A DNA stretch of 64,000 nt. Source: Psoroptes ovis. Lineage: Eukaryota; Arthropoda; Arachnida; Sarcoptiformes; Psoroptidae. Below the pieces are notes generated by a model. The model was not told the origin of the DNA, did not search any database, and saw only the letters and a list, made by a program, of their open reading frames with translations. The DNA lies in contig PQWQ01000032.1 in the NCBI GenBank assembly GCA_002943765.1, forward strand, positions 346,137 through 410,136. The letters are read 5' to 3'. The position numbers and the translations under genes are program-made. This document shows, in pieces, positions 1-11,168 of the stretch; the first letter of the stretch is position 1; the number at the start of each line of letters is the position of its first letter.

Positions 1-55
1 CCTGTTGATTCGATTCGAATTTTAGTAATTATTTCAATTTTTTCCGAATCAATAG

Positions 56-1371
56 CCTCATATGTTGCTGGTAAATATCCATCAGCATCACCAAATCGTA
101 GTGGTGGTGAATTATCATCAGCCGATGATAATGATAACGATGATGATGATGATTCAGAATCAATATCAGATGGTGATATGAACGATGATGATGACGATGA
201 TGGTGGCGCTGGTGGCGGTGTTGGTGATGGTGATGATATGGACATGGATAGCCCTAATACAAATAATAATCTCAATAATCAAAAATTAAGACGTTCAACA
301 AGGTTGGCATGTAATGGTAACGGTGGTGGTGGTGGTAAATCTTATCATTTTGATGATAATTTCAGCACATATCATTATCATCATCATACAACAACGACGA
401 ATAATAATAAAATACAAAATTCAAAGCTCAACAACAGTACAAACAATAGCCCTCGAAAACAATCAAATCGATCGAATCAAGGTGGTAACCCTGGACGAAA
501 TAATCGATCATCATCGTTATATCGTGATCAATGTTATTCATTTTTAGATTCAAATATTTGGAAGAGGTAATTTCGGGTCATTTTTGACTGATATTCGAAC
601 CTTTACTAATCAATTTTTCCAATTTTTGAAATGACCAGAGAAAAAATATGCTGCGGTATCATATTCAAAGGTCCTAATGATGAAGTACTGATATATCCCG
701 AACTGTTTCAGCCATGTAATTGTCGTTCGATGAGTAAATCGAATGACCCGAAGAAAAATTTGACAAGTTCTGCGGAACTGGTCGATGATAATGATTCGAA
801 TATGCCATCGTTGATAAAACATGATGATCGAATCAATAGTTCGTTCGATGTTGATGAAGACATTGATGAAGATGTTGATGATGATAATGAAGATTCTGAA
901 GATGGCCACGGGTTATTAGGCTCAACATTCGAATCGAATAATGACAAGAAATTGAAAATAATCAAATCAGATTCGATTGATGATCAAAGTTCTGGTATTG
1001 TATCGATGATTGAAACTATAGCCACGACGACTACTACCACCACAGCGGCATCATCTGTTTGTGATGATGATTTGGATGATGCTGAAGCATCATCATCATC
1101 ATTAATGATGATCAATGATGATTATCTATCCATATCGGATCGTATGTCAACCGTTTCATCATCAATCATTGATCATGATGATGATGATGATGATGATGAT
1201 GATTGTGATACTGTTGATGGTGATATCGGTGATAATGATGATCAAGAACAACCGATCCGATATCATCATCATCCGCCCACACCAAATTCGAATCAAAAAC
1301 ATTCGAATCATCATCGATCACCACCGCAACAGCAGCAGCAACAAGCGCCACCATCATTGACTGTTATTTAA
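56..1371 (+). CDS. Unrecognised Asp-rich protein, C-terminal part (5' end outside window)
   Basis: I do not recognise this gene. The frame is open from base 1, but a pyrimidine-rich tract ending in AG at 54-55 suggests the exon starts at 56. The first exon ends at 566 and joins 639 across a 72-bp GT-AG intron; the joined frame reads ...NIWKREKICCGIIFKG... The visible protein is mostly low complexity: Asp/Gly runs, Asn/His/Ser runs, a (GAT)n-encoded poly-Asp tract near 1180-1200 and a Gln run near the C-terminus. The only ordered-looking block is just after the intron (CCGIIFKGPNDEVLIYPEL), with three more cysteines nearby. No membrane span or catalytic motif is visible. A polyadenylation signal (AATAAA) lies near 1724. 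It could be the tail of a regulatory or scaffold protein, but I assign no function. Confidence 0.6.
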
Positions 1372-3189
1372 TCGAATTCATTTTTATTTATTTGAAAAGC
1401 TCAATCATCCTCAGGCCTAAAACCCTAGGCCCTAAGTCAACACCTCTTCATCATCATCTCTCTAGGTCCTCATCCTCATTCTGTACATAAATGATCATCG
1501 ATTCATCGATTGATTCATCATTAATTCGTATAAATACTTTGATATAACCCTCATCATCGTCATAATTAGGCAATTTTTCAAATTTTTTCCTCTTCAACAC
1601 ACCTTTCAATCACGAGTAAATGAAGGGTTATTGAACTCCTCCTATATTTGCTGTACATATAACCTCTTAGAAAGTACAAAACAAATCGATTTTTTTTTTC
1701 GTTTATCTAAGTACAAATAATCAAATAAATCACCTCTGATATTATATATACATTGGGCCGATTATGTGCAATATGATTAATCTATAATCTTCTATGTCCC
1801 ATGATCAACTATTTTCTCTTCTTCTTTATCTTCTTTGACTTATTATTTGTATTAATTAATCCTTTTTTAATTATTTAATTAATCAACTAATTAATCGAAT
1901 ATCAACGATTAACCACCTTTGACCAGCCGGGACATATTGCAGATATTGAACCTGAATTATTTTCATTTATTTCAACTCTTTTAGTACAAATATCTATTCG
2001 TCGCTATCAAATATACAACACAAACATTGATTTATATTCGAAAAAATTGGCCAAAATTTTTTTTTTTTTTTTTTTGATCAATTATTTATATTCACTTATT
2101 TATATTCCTTATTTATATTCACTTATTTATAATCTTTTTATTCATATTTATATTTATTTTAATTTCAATTTTTAAAAATGAATCAAAAAACCTCGAGAAA
2201 AGCCAAGCACATTCACTGCCCAAATCAATTTTTAATATTTATTTAAATGCTCTGGCCCCAAGAGAGCTGGTAGAATCAAAAAAAACGATGAATACAACAC
2301 ACAACACATTATCAACCATTAAGCTAATCAAAGTACAAATTAATTTTAATTAATTTTAATCAATCTAAATCTACTCTGAATCTCTTATGATTGTGGATGA
2401 ATGTGTCAGTAATCCTGGTGAACAAATCTTTATGAGAAAACAGACAAACTTTAAATTATCATCTCAACTCTTCCAAACCCACCACCTTATACATTCATAC
2501 ATCGATATACATTCGCCCATCGAAAATATACATGAATATTTACAACACTTTTGAAATTTACACATGTATTCATATATGAATATTTATTATTATATATCTA
2601 CACTCAAATATACAATTTTTCAAATTTTTTTGGATTTTTTGAATTTTTTTGAATTTTATTTAAATTTTTCAAATATTTCTTACAATTATTCAATTGATTG
2701 TATTAGGAAACATTTTATAACAACACGTGTGTATGCACACGTGTTTTGTGAATTTTGTCTTCTTGGAATAAAAAAATTTTTTATTTAAAATTTCTATTAA
2801 AATGAAACCCTTTGAAATTAATTTTTTCAAAAAATTTTCCCGCTCCGATTTCAAATATCAGATGGCGCCTCTGTTTGTTTATGTTTTTTTTTTTGCTTCT
2901 CCAAAGCTTCGAATGTGCCACTACCACAGCTGTGTCAAAGCTGCTAGCTGATACAACCCAATCAGCTGATTCTCGAATTGTTTATGAGTGCATGTTTTTT
3001 ATTTTGAACATTTTGTAAATTCATTCATTTAGTTGATTAATCATTTATTTATTCAATTTAATCGATAAATCAAGTCATAATCTTGAAGAAATGATGTCTG
3101 AAATCATGGTTCATTGTTGATTTGATTCAATTTCATTCAAAACATTCACGTCAAATCATCATTATTTAATCTATAATCATCATACAAAG
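1372..3189. other. Intergenic region, AT-rich
   Basis: No coding exon is supported here. The stretch holds the 3' UTR of the upstream Asp-rich gene, A/T homopolymers and the probable promoter of the nucleotidase gene. Short reading frames around 2564-3018 look like chance frames: low complexity and no conserved motif. Confidence 0.5.
2859..2877 (+). promoter_or_regulatory. CTCF-like core site (CAGATGGCGCC)
   Basis: The 19-mer CAGATGGCGCCTCTGTTTG sits 330 bp before the 5' exon end of the nucleotidase gene. It is almost repeated at 54056-54074 (three mismatches). The AG(A/G)(T/G)GGCGC core resembles the animal CTCF consensus; YY1-like sites share ATGGCG. The function is inferred from the motif only. 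Confidence 0.35.
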
Positions 3190-3262
3190 GTTAGTTCATT
3201 CACTTTTTGCCTTAAAAACATGTGTAATTTCAATTTTTTTCCCATTAATTCAATGTGTACAG
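3190..3262 (+). other. 5' UTR intron of the nucleotidase gene
   Basis: A GTTAGT donor at 3190 and a TACAG acceptor at 3261-3262 bracket 73 bp, the usual intron size in this window, just before the first ATG at 3299. A non-coding first exon would lie upstream of 3190. Confidence 0.5.
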
Positions 3263-3298
3263 GTGACAAATCAATTCCAATCATTTTCTCATTGTAAC

Positions 3299-4558
3299 AT
3301 GAACGATTGGCGTCGAGCTATACGCACACCAATATCATATTCATTACCTGGATCCAACTCTAACCTAATTAAACAACAAACAAATTTCGTATCGTTCGTC
3401 ATATTAACCGGTGCATTTGTATTATTGATCCTATATGCATATATGCCAGCAAAAAATCATGATACAATACAAGCATTGAATGATGAACATGGACATTCGC
3501 ATGAAAAATTTATTGGCTGTGATTGTTCAACACAACAAAACGTTGAACGTAATTTATTTGCTTATAATCGAACATATCCAATGACAGCAATCGAAACATT
3601 AAATGATGGACGATTACGATATCCAATTGCTGCTGTCGCCGATTTAGATCGTAAATCTAAATCATTGGCCAAACCAAATACTTATTTATCATACATGTTG
3701 AATGGTTTTTTGGTGTTTGATCCACATTCACAACATGTTGAGGTGGAATTCAATTCGAGAGAAATGGAGTTGAATTCACAATTTTCATCCGGTGGTCGTG
3801 GTATGGAACTTTCGGAATTGGTAGTTTTCAATGGAAAACTATATACTTGTGATGATCGTACCGGTATTATTTTCGAAATTCGAGATTCGCTGATGTTACC
3901 TTGGATTATTTTACCGAATGGAAATGGTCATAGCACTGGGAAAGGTTTCAAATGTGAATGGATGACAGTCAAAGATGATTATCTTTATGTCGGAGGTCTT
4001 GGTAAAGAATGGACATCACCGAATGGTGATAAAATCTATAATTATGATCCACAATTTGTTAAGAAAATATCACCGTATGGCCATGTGGAACATTTAGATT
4101 GGAGATTACGTTATATCGAATTGCGGCAAGCTGCAGGTATTGAATCACCTGGTTATTTGATACATGAAGCAGCTGTTTGGAGCCCACTGAAACGACAATG
4201 GTATTTTCTTCCACGTCGTGCATCCAATGAACCATATGATGATGCTTTGGATGAAAAGCGGGCAACCAATATACTGCTAATATCAAACGATGATTTCACT
4301 AATGTTACCCGATCATCAACCACAATCGGTCCCCTGATAAAAACACATGGTTTTTCATCCATTAAATTGCTACCATTACCACAAGAAATTCGTTTAGAAC
4401 CACCTGGTACTGAAATAGCTATAGCCTTAAAATCGGAAGAAAATGATGAAAAAATTGCCACATATTTAATAGTATTTCGTTTGCCTGATGGTTTCGTTCT
4501 ATTACCTGAAACAAAAATTAGTTCCAAACATAAATATGAAGGTATTGAATTTGTTTGA
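3299..4558 (+). CDS. CANT1: Soluble calcium-activated nucleotidase (apyrase, CANT1 family)
   Basis: A single coding exon gives 419 residues. Known family role: Ca2+-dependent hydrolysis of nucleoside di- and triphosphates (UDP, GDP, ADP) in the ER/Golgi lumen or outside the cell. The predicted protein has a short basic cytosolic tail, one hydrophobic span at about residues 30-49 (type II signal anchor) and then the five-bladed propeller. Visible family blocks are YPIAAVADLDRKS, GRGMELSELVVFNGKLYTCDDRTG, FKCEWMTVKDDYLYVGGLGKEW, HEAAVWSPLKRQWYFLPRR, FSSIKLLP and the terminal KYEGIEFV. The reading frame also extends upstream of 3299, but no ATG occurs there and a splice acceptor lies at 3262, so I start at 3299. 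Length and order match the animal family. Some arthropod members are secreted salivary apyrases; the retained anchor argues for a membrane or Golgi form here. Confidence 0.92.
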   Translation: MNDWRRAIRTPISYSLPGSNSNLIKQQTNFVSFVILTGAFVLLILYAYMPAKNHDTIQALNDEHGHSHEKFIGCDCSTQQNVERNLFAYNRTYPMTAIETLNDGRLRYPIAAVADLDRKSKSLAKPNTYLSYMLNGFLVFDPHSQHVEVEFNSREMELNSQFSSGGRGMELSELVVFNGKLYTCDDRTGIIFEIRDSLMLPWIILPNGNGHSTGKGFKCEWMTVKDDYLYVGGLGKEWTSPNGDKIYNYDPQFVKKISPYGHVEHLDWRLRYIELRQAAGIESPGYLIHEAAVWSPLKRQWYFLPRRASNEPYDDALDEKRATNILLISNDDFTNVTRSSTTIGPLIKTHGFSSIKLLPLPQEIRLEPPGTEIAIALKSEENDEKIATYLIVFRLPDGFVLLPETKISSKHKYEGIEFV

Positions 4559-5034
4559 TATTTTAATTATTATTATCAAGGTGATTTACAATTTTTGCTC
4601 TTAAATATTAAATATCGAATTGTTTATTTTATTTTGTATTCATTTTTTTGACTTATTCTAATTGTTTTTGATTATTGATATTATTAAAATCATTTGTGGA
4701 AATCATTTCAAATATATCTACACAAATATATGATTCAAGGATATGATTTTAATAACATTTTTATAAATACATGATTGTTGCTATATTTTGATTGGGTACT
4801 TGAACAACAAACAAAGACTACAGTTGTTATCTTTAGCTGTAAAATCTTTATCTGCCGGAAAAATAATCTCACTTTTTATATGGTGGTAAAGACCCACAAA
4901 AAACAAGTTTGAGTTGTTTGTTTATTAAACATTTATTTATCCACATCAATTTATCCATTTATTTGTTTTTTGATGGTGTTTTTGATGGTGTTTCGGGTGA
5001 AATTTCTGTATATTTTCCACTGGTAAACACCAAA
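4559..5034. other. Intergenic spacer
   Basis: AT-rich spacer of 476 bp between the nucleotidase stop and the oxygenase ATG. No motif is recognised beyond likely 3' UTR and promoter sequence. Confidence 0.4.
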
Positions 5035-6244
5035 ATGTCAATAATTGATGAATCATACGAACAATTCCTCGCGAATGGTTCGAAAAAATTGGTCAATTAT
5101 CATCGTTTCAAGCAGACAAATAATATTGAATTACCATCATGGATTGATCAAGATAAATTGGTAAAAATAAATGACCTGTATAATAATTATTCATATTCAA
5201 TAATTTTTGGTCATCTTACCGGTTTATTATTGTTATTGTTTGATCCGGCAGTATTCAAAACATTAAAATCAACAAACAAAGCAAATGATTTATCATCAAC
5301 ATTTAATAGGTATTATTACACTGCTTGCTATGTACGTACTTGGTATCGTTCAAAATTATGGCTTAAAGATGATGACCAAGGTCATAATATAATTCGAATA
5401 GTAAGGCTATTATTCATCTTAGATATCAAATCTTAGAAAACTAATGGGTTGTCCAATAAGTTCTTGCCGTTTTTTTCCATTTTTTTCAATTCAAAAAACG
5501 GCAAGAACTTATGGGACAACCAAATATTTCAAATATTTTTAATTTTTTCAAAAGGTAAGAAATATGCATGAAAATGTTTCGAATAAAAATAATGCGGGAA
5601 GAATCGCTGGCAAAGATACGATGGAAATTTCAATGAAAGATATGACCATAACACAATGGGCATTCATTGGACCTTTGGTGTTGTTTCCAGCAAAATTTGG
5701 TTTTACAACCAATGAATCTGATTTAGAAATTCTAATACATTTTTGGGCAATGATTGGACACTACTTGGGCATCGATGATGAATACAATTTAGCCATTGGT
5801 CATATCGATATTGTCCGAAAACGTTGCGCAATAATCTTGGAGCAAAGTGTCCGGCCAAATTATATTAAATTTAACCCTGATTCGGTACAAATGTGTATAC
5901 GAATACTTGAATCATACAATGAATATATTATTGGATCAAAATACGAAGCATTTTTCATATTTATTGATGATGAATTATTGAAAATTCAAAGACCTAAGCC
6001 TAAATTTGAAATAAGTCGAAAAGATTTCATTATTTATTCAATATTAAAGTTTATATTGCAGAATTTATATTTGAATTATTCATTCGTTAGATTCATGGTG
6101 AATGGTTTTAATGATTTAGTATTTTTCCTAATGAAATCACAATGGTTACGTGATCGTATATCGAAACGATTAGAGGCTATAGATCGACGAGCACAAAAGC
6201 AGCTCCAATCATCGCTACAACAGCAAGAATTGAAGCAAGATTAA
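5035..6244 (+). CDS. MpaB/rubber-oxygenase-like protein (DUF2236), two exons
   Basis: Exons 5035-5400 and 5555-6244 join in phase 0 to give 351 residues. The join reads ...HNIIRI-VRNMHENVS..., rebuilding the conserved I..VR.MH block of the ER-bound oxygenase MpaB / latex-clearing protein superfamily (DUF2236), whose members use a b-type haem. Further family blocks follow: an acidic SMKDMTITQWAFIGPLVLFP segment, then DLEILIHFWAMIGHYLGIDDEYNL. A hydrophobic stretch lies near residues 60-75 (IIFGHLTGLLLLLF) and a second near the C-terminus. Arthropod members have no assigned substrate, so none is claimed. The intron is 154 bp, about twice the local norm, because a palindromic family A element lies inside it. 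The stop is 51 bp from the stop of the convergent b561 gene. Confidence 0.82.
5445..5524. mobile_element. Family A palindromic MITE, copy A1 (in intron)
   Basis: The left arm GGTTGTCCAATAAGTTCTTG pairs with the right arm CAAGAACTTATGGGACAACC around a T-rich loop. It lies wholly within the MpaB-like gene's intron. Confidence 0.85.
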
Positions 6245-6295
6245 AGGTATTCAAAGGAATTAAAGGTATTGATAGAATCGAATTTATTGTAAAAC

Positions 6296-7341
6296 TTAAA
6301 ATATTGTTATAACCATTGAAATTGTCAATGAAAATATTACGAATAACAATAAAAATGTTGAATATTGACTCAATTTTTGCCAAAGATTTGATCTCCGTTC
6401 AAAACGTAGACGATTAAGGTCTAATTTTCGTAATAAATCAGTGAATATCAGATAAATAAACATGAATGATATGAACAGCCATAGGAATTGTTGGGATTTT
6501 TTCTTGGCCGAAATCAAAATGTTCATCAAAGCCAGTGAATGGGATAAATGACCGCAGAACCAGTGACCATAATTGAATAATTGACGATAACGGGAATTGG
6601 GTTTGGGCCGTAAAAACAAACCAATCAATGCTTGAAGGGTGATCAGAATGGTGGCCACAAAACCAAATATAGCATGCCGGTTAGTGTTCAGCTTTCGGGC
6701 ATGCAGTATTATCACAATCATTCCCAATGAATTGAAAAATAATCCACCAATCGCAGTGAATTGATGCAGCCGAAACCATAGTGAAATGCCAAATAGCTTT
6801 CGATTGGTCCAAAAATCACCGGTACATTTGGCAAGAATAATCGATGAACTAATGCAACCGATCCAACCGATAATCACAGACCAGGCTATAGGTATGAATC
6901 AAATGAATCAATGTTATTATTACAAATAAACACTAGTTATTTTTTCAAAGGTCAAACCATGTAGCTTTATTTTGATTGGTGTTTCAAGGGGTTTAACTGG
7001 TTTATTGTCTACAAGAAATGATTGAAATTTGGATATCAATCAATCAAATCAAATCCAATCAAATCAAAGATCAATTTACCATTATTTAAGGAGCGATTAT
7101 CATTGATTTTAGATGATGATACCAAGGTAATTATCAATATAAATGAAATTACAATTAATAGTAAACATGATTGAATTATTATTATTGATGATGATGATTT
7201 CATTTTGATCGTATTCTGCTGTTTCTGTTGCAGTTCGAAATGATTTGATTTGTTTTGTTGATTTGAATTTTCAATCAATGAGGATGATGATAGTGATGAT
7301 GATGAGCACGATGATTGATTATTAATGGCTCTTTTTGACAT
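6296..7341 (-). CDS. Cytochrome b561-domain membrane protein, three exons
   Basis: Exons 7341-7080, 7008-6958 and 6885-6296 (minus strand) join in frame to give 300 residues; introns are 71 and 72 bp. Known role of the family: trans-membrane electron transfer through two b haems, often reducing ferric iron or monodehydroascorbate at the surface or in vesicles. The N-terminus is Ser/Asn/Gln-rich, followed by a span SIIIIQSCLLLIVISFILIIT. The 51-bp middle exon ends in LH, giving KLHAWSVIIGWIG, the first haem-ligand helix. Later ligand candidates are LWFRLHQF, NRHAIFGF and CGHLSHSLALMN. I infer the micro-exon because without it the first conserved His is missing; both sides have GT-AG sites and phase 1. 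No DOMON or reeler domain is seen, so this is shorter than typical ferric-chelate reductase 1. Confidence 0.8.
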
Positions 7342-7819
7342 TATAGCTTTAAGACTACCTCAAACAATAGCCTTAATTTGAGCAAATTTAATCAAAAATT
7401 AAGGGCCAAATTGAGCAAAAATTTGATAAAATTGTATCCAAAAGAAGAGATAATCAATCATTATCAATCGATTTAATTAAGATAAATTTTCTAATTAATT
7501 AATCAATTAATTAATTAGAAATTAGGGAAACACGATTTGTTAATTTGTTTTCGGCATAATTCGAAATACGTGATGATGTATCATATGCGCAAAATGTGCT
7601 CGCATAGGCTTTTAAAGATAGAAATATATAACCGAGTTTAATTGCCATATATTTATTCAAATCAAAAACGAATGATTGATAATTATTTAATCAAAATATT
7701 CAAAGATAAGATATTAACATTGTAAGAAAGCCCAAAATATCAATTAAGATTGATTCATCCTCGTTTCTTATATAAATAGAAAAATAAGCAATCAATAGTC
7801 TTCAATGTTTATCGAGTCT
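7342..7819. other. Intergenic spacer
   Basis: The 478 bp contain a 5' flank of the b561 gene and the 3' flank of the eIF4E gene, with an AATTAATTAATT-type run near 7490-7520. No gene is seen. Confidence 0.4.
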
Positions 7820-8884
7820 TCAATGTTTAATCGAATTATTATTATCCGTATGAAGCTCATATTTGATTTGACATTGAAGCGATAAATATCGACGTAATTG
7901 TTTACCAATTTCAACGATTTGGCTCAACGATGTTGATGATCGTATCCACAGTGATATGCGATATTTCGTTGGTTTCATATTGATTATAAAACCATTTATA
8001 TTCGGGTCATTGGCTTGGAATGCACCACTCATAATCAGTTGCATACAATTGGTCCATATGTTTCGGGTGGTGAAGAAATTTTCACCCTGTGGTTGTTGCT
8101 GATGCTGGCTCAAATCATTATTCGAAGGCTGTTGATAATTGGAGGTCGAAGGACTATAATTAATATCGAAAAACCATCGGCCACCATTGATATTGTGCTC
8201 GTCTTCCCATTTTGGTTCAATTTCACCACGAAATATCATAAGAGTTGTCAGTTTCATTGGATTTTCACCATTATCATTCGGTTTGGAATTACCCAGATTA
8301 CAAGATTGAACCAATCGTTGATAAGTAGCCCAAAATTCTCGAGCATATTCGGTCGAACGGCCATATGGTTCAATATTCCAATCACTAAATGAAGTGTTTC
8401 GGGTTTCTAGCGAGCATTTAAGGGTCCAGATTTGCCATTTGCTTGTAAATCGAAAATCATTCGTTTCATTGACATCATTGGAAATTGACCCATGTATTCG
8501 ATTAATCAAATTATTACCATTAAATTTACTTTGACAGCTATCAAAGGGTTGTTTAAGGCTATTGTTTCCATTGAACAATTGATTAATTGATCTTGTTTTC
8601 ATCGACAATATTGACATTATTTGATTATCATTATTCGACGTTATATTGATTGGCAATTTATGTCTCAATATGATGGTGAAATATGGATAATTTTTCATTT
8701 TCATTAATCCATTATTCAAACTGAATTTACAGATCTGTTTCATGTCATTACTGTTGATATCATTGTTCATCATTGTGGCCGTAATCAAATGGTTTTTCGG
8801 ATGATTACGCCATTCAAATATTCGCTGATTACAATCATCATCATCCTCAGCAGTAGTTGGATCTACGATCATTTTACTGTCCAT
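7820..8884 (-). CDS. Divergent eIF4E-family cap-binding protein
   Basis: A single minus-strand exon gives 354 residues from the first in-frame ATG at 8884; the frame is open further upstream without an ATG. Known role: binding the mRNA 5' cap to start or repress translation. The family core occupies roughly the C-terminal half: FTSKWQIWTLKCS, then STEYAREFWATYQRL, FRGEIEPKWEDEHN (cap-stacking Trp and Glu), NGGRWFFDIN, IWTNCMQLIMSGAF, INGFIINMKPTKYRISLWIR and a final EIGKQLRRYL. About 170 residues of low-complexity Asn/Ser/Asp-rich sequence precede the core, and a Gln/Asn-rich insert separates GGRW from IWTNCM. Canonical eIF4E is near 215 residues, so this is enlarged. The weak match around the first cap-stacking Trp leaves open a 4E-HP-like (repressive) type. 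Confidence 0.85.
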   Translation of the reverse strand: MDSKMIVDPTTAEDDDDCNQRIFEWRNHPKNHLITATMMNNDINSNDMKQICKFSLNNGLMKMKNYPYFTIILRHKLPINITSNNDNQIMSILSMKTRSINQLFNGNNSLKQPFDSCQSKFNGNNLINRIHGSISNDVNETNDFRFTSKWQIWTLKCSLETRNTSFSDWNIEPYGRSTEYAREFWATYQRLVQSCNLGNSKPNDNGENPMKLTTLMIFRGEIEPKWEDEHNINGGRWFFDINYSPSTSNYQQPSNNDLSQHQQQPQGENFFTTRNIWTNCMQLIMSGAFQANDPNINGFIINMKPTKYRISLWIRSSTSLSQIVEIGKQLRRYLSLQCQIKYELHTDNNNSIKH

Positions 8885-9233
8885 CGGGTCTTTGGAATTC
8901 AAAACCAAAGGGGTTAACACACGACAGAGAACTTGGCAAAATTGAAAATTTGAAATTTGAGACCAAAGACCAGAAACCAGAAACAAATTGGCGAGGATAG
9001 AATTGAGCCTAAATCAATTTAAGTCAATTTAAATGGAGTTTTTCTTGGGCACACATTCTTGGAATTCAATGAAATTGAATTATTTCAATTTGAAATTGTT
9101 TCAATTCAATTTCACAGTGAATTCCAAAGAGAAACATTCGGAAATTTCTGCGCTCAATTTTCCCATAATCCAATTTGAAACGAAATTCTGGAATTTTTTT
9201 TATTTCATTTGCTATTATTTGCTATTTCATTGC

Positions 9234-9398
9234 TACAGAGTTTCAAGTTTTAATTCGTAATTTTGAAATTTATTTTCGTAGTTTTCAAGTTGAGTTTCAG
9301 AGTTTTGAATGTAATTTTAAACAGTAAAATTACGAAATTCAATTTTAAAACTCTGAAAATGAATTTCAAAACTCCGAATTCAAACTTGAAATTTTGTA
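9234..9398. repeat. Family B fold-back repeat, copy B1
   Basis: It begins TACAGAGTTTCAAGTTTTAA and ends with the inverted counterpart CAAACTTGAAATTTTGTA. Inside are about 21-bp subunits around TTCGTAGTTTT on the left arm and their complements (AAAACTCTGAAA) on the right. Confidence 0.8.
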
Positions 9399-9630
9399 TT
9401 TATTTCCATTTATAATTTTCTCCAAACAATTCAATTATTCGTTAACAATAACAATTTGACTGATAATTCTTTGGAATGGTTTTTATTTTCTGGAATGAAA
9501 TTTCTTTTGTATTTTTTTTTCTGACAATTCGCCATTCATTCATTCATTCACGAGAGAGATATTCGATTCTTGTGTGAACGTGATAATTGAACATTTTCAT
9601 TATCATCACTATTTCTCATTGTTATAATAT

Positions 9631-9711
9631 TAGGTTGTTGTCCAGAAAGTTCATTCGGCTTAATCGATAGAGTTGCACATGAAAATCGGCCAAAACTTTC
9701 TGGACAACCTT
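9631..9711. mobile_element. Family A palindromic MITE, copy A2
   Basis: TAGGTTG..GTCCAGAAAGTT on the left pairs with AACTTTCTGGACAACCT on the right. The loop AATCGATAGAGTTGCACATG is nearly shared with copy A11. Confidence 0.85.
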
Positions 9712-11002
9712 CTATAATCATTATCTGACATCAAACAGATAAATGATTCTTCTCTCTCTCTCGAAACGATTCTCCGAACAAGAATTTAAGGCTCTCAAGA
9801 TTTGAAACAATGTGTATTATTTCTCAAAGGATTTCATTCATCTTTGGTTTGTTTGTGATGTTTGCAATCATCATCGATTTCATTGTATTTTCATTCAATT
9901 TTCTTGTCCCGAATTTGTGATAATTCATTTTCCATGTACCCAAAAAATAAACGAAAATGAAATCATTTATCATTTGGTTTCGAGATATCTCGAGGCTATA
10001 AGTTGGTTTTCGCTGCGTATGAATTACCAGCGAAAAAATTGATGAAACGTTCGAATGAAACGATCCTAAGTACAGTCGAAAATAGAGACCCAAGGAAACC
10101 CGATTCAAAATCGTTGAAAAAATTTGAAAATTGTCAATTTTCAAAGATTGTCATTCATCCAGCCACTGATACAGCGTCCGTTGAACATAATAATTTATCT
10201 TGGTGACAAAATAAAGCAATTTTCCGCTTGATTTTTCATGATCCAATCAAAAAGCCAAATGTCAAAATTAATATAATTTAATTTGACCACAAAATGTGTG
10301 TTTAATTTCATCCAATAAAAATTAATACATTCAATCAAATCAATTAAAATTAAATTTTTGATTGACGTGATAAGGATGAAGGCTTCCTATTTGCTTTGCT
10401 TATAACATGATTTCATCAATGACTGTTGATCAAAATAAATTTTGATCATGTGTTCGAGTGAAAGAATTTTGTTTATCAATGATTTAAAGAATTTCAAACA
10501 TTTGAAGTGTTTATCATCATGGATTCAACATGATTACAACCTTGAAACCTTGATTATTTATTTCATCATCATCTTTGATTAATTATTATTTGAAAATTAA
10601 TTCAATGAATTTTTTTTTTTTTTTTGAAAAATATTATTTTAAACACGATTCAATCAATCGAATATTGAATTATTCAATCACAAATTTATATATTTGATGA
10701 ATGAACAGTTATCTTCATTTATGGCTTGAAATTTCAATTATTTCTTGAAGAAAAAAAAATCTAATTTTAAATTCAATTGAAATTCAATTGTATTAATAAT
10801 GAGAGATTCATTCAAAATTCAATCTAAGAAGAATTCTTCTTCTTCAAAAATTTCATCTTAATTCAATATTTTGAATTATTCTCATTAATTTTCAATTACA
10901 ATTTCAAAATTGAATAATATCCTATTCTATTTCATTTATTTGTTTGTCTATTTATTTATTTATTTTCAATTATTATTATTTATTTCTTCGTTTTCAAAAA
11001 TT

Positions 11003-11168
11003 TACAGGGTTTCAAAGTTTTGATTCGTGGTTTTAAAATTGATTTTCATAGTTTTCAAGTTGAATTTCGTAGTTTTCAATGTAATATTGTGGTGTATAAT
11101 TACGAAATTCAATTTAAAAACTACGAAATTTAATTTGAAAAATCCGAATCAAAACTTAAAACCTTGTA
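11003..11168. repeat. Family B fold-back repeat, copy B2
   Basis: Left end ACAGGGTTTCAAAGTTTTGA, right end TCAAAACTTAAAACCTTGTA. It has the same subrepeat layout as B1. Confidence 0.82.

Noticed and set aside
2812..3018. 68-codon frame with a hydrophobic start (possible signal peptide)
   Set aside because: It has no ATG at its start that fits a gene and ends before the nucleotidase 5' exon; more likely promoter or UTR sequence.
10003..10206. 67-codon frame with more mixed composition than its surroundings
   Set aside because: There is no supporting exon, splice sites or motif, and it lies among repeats.
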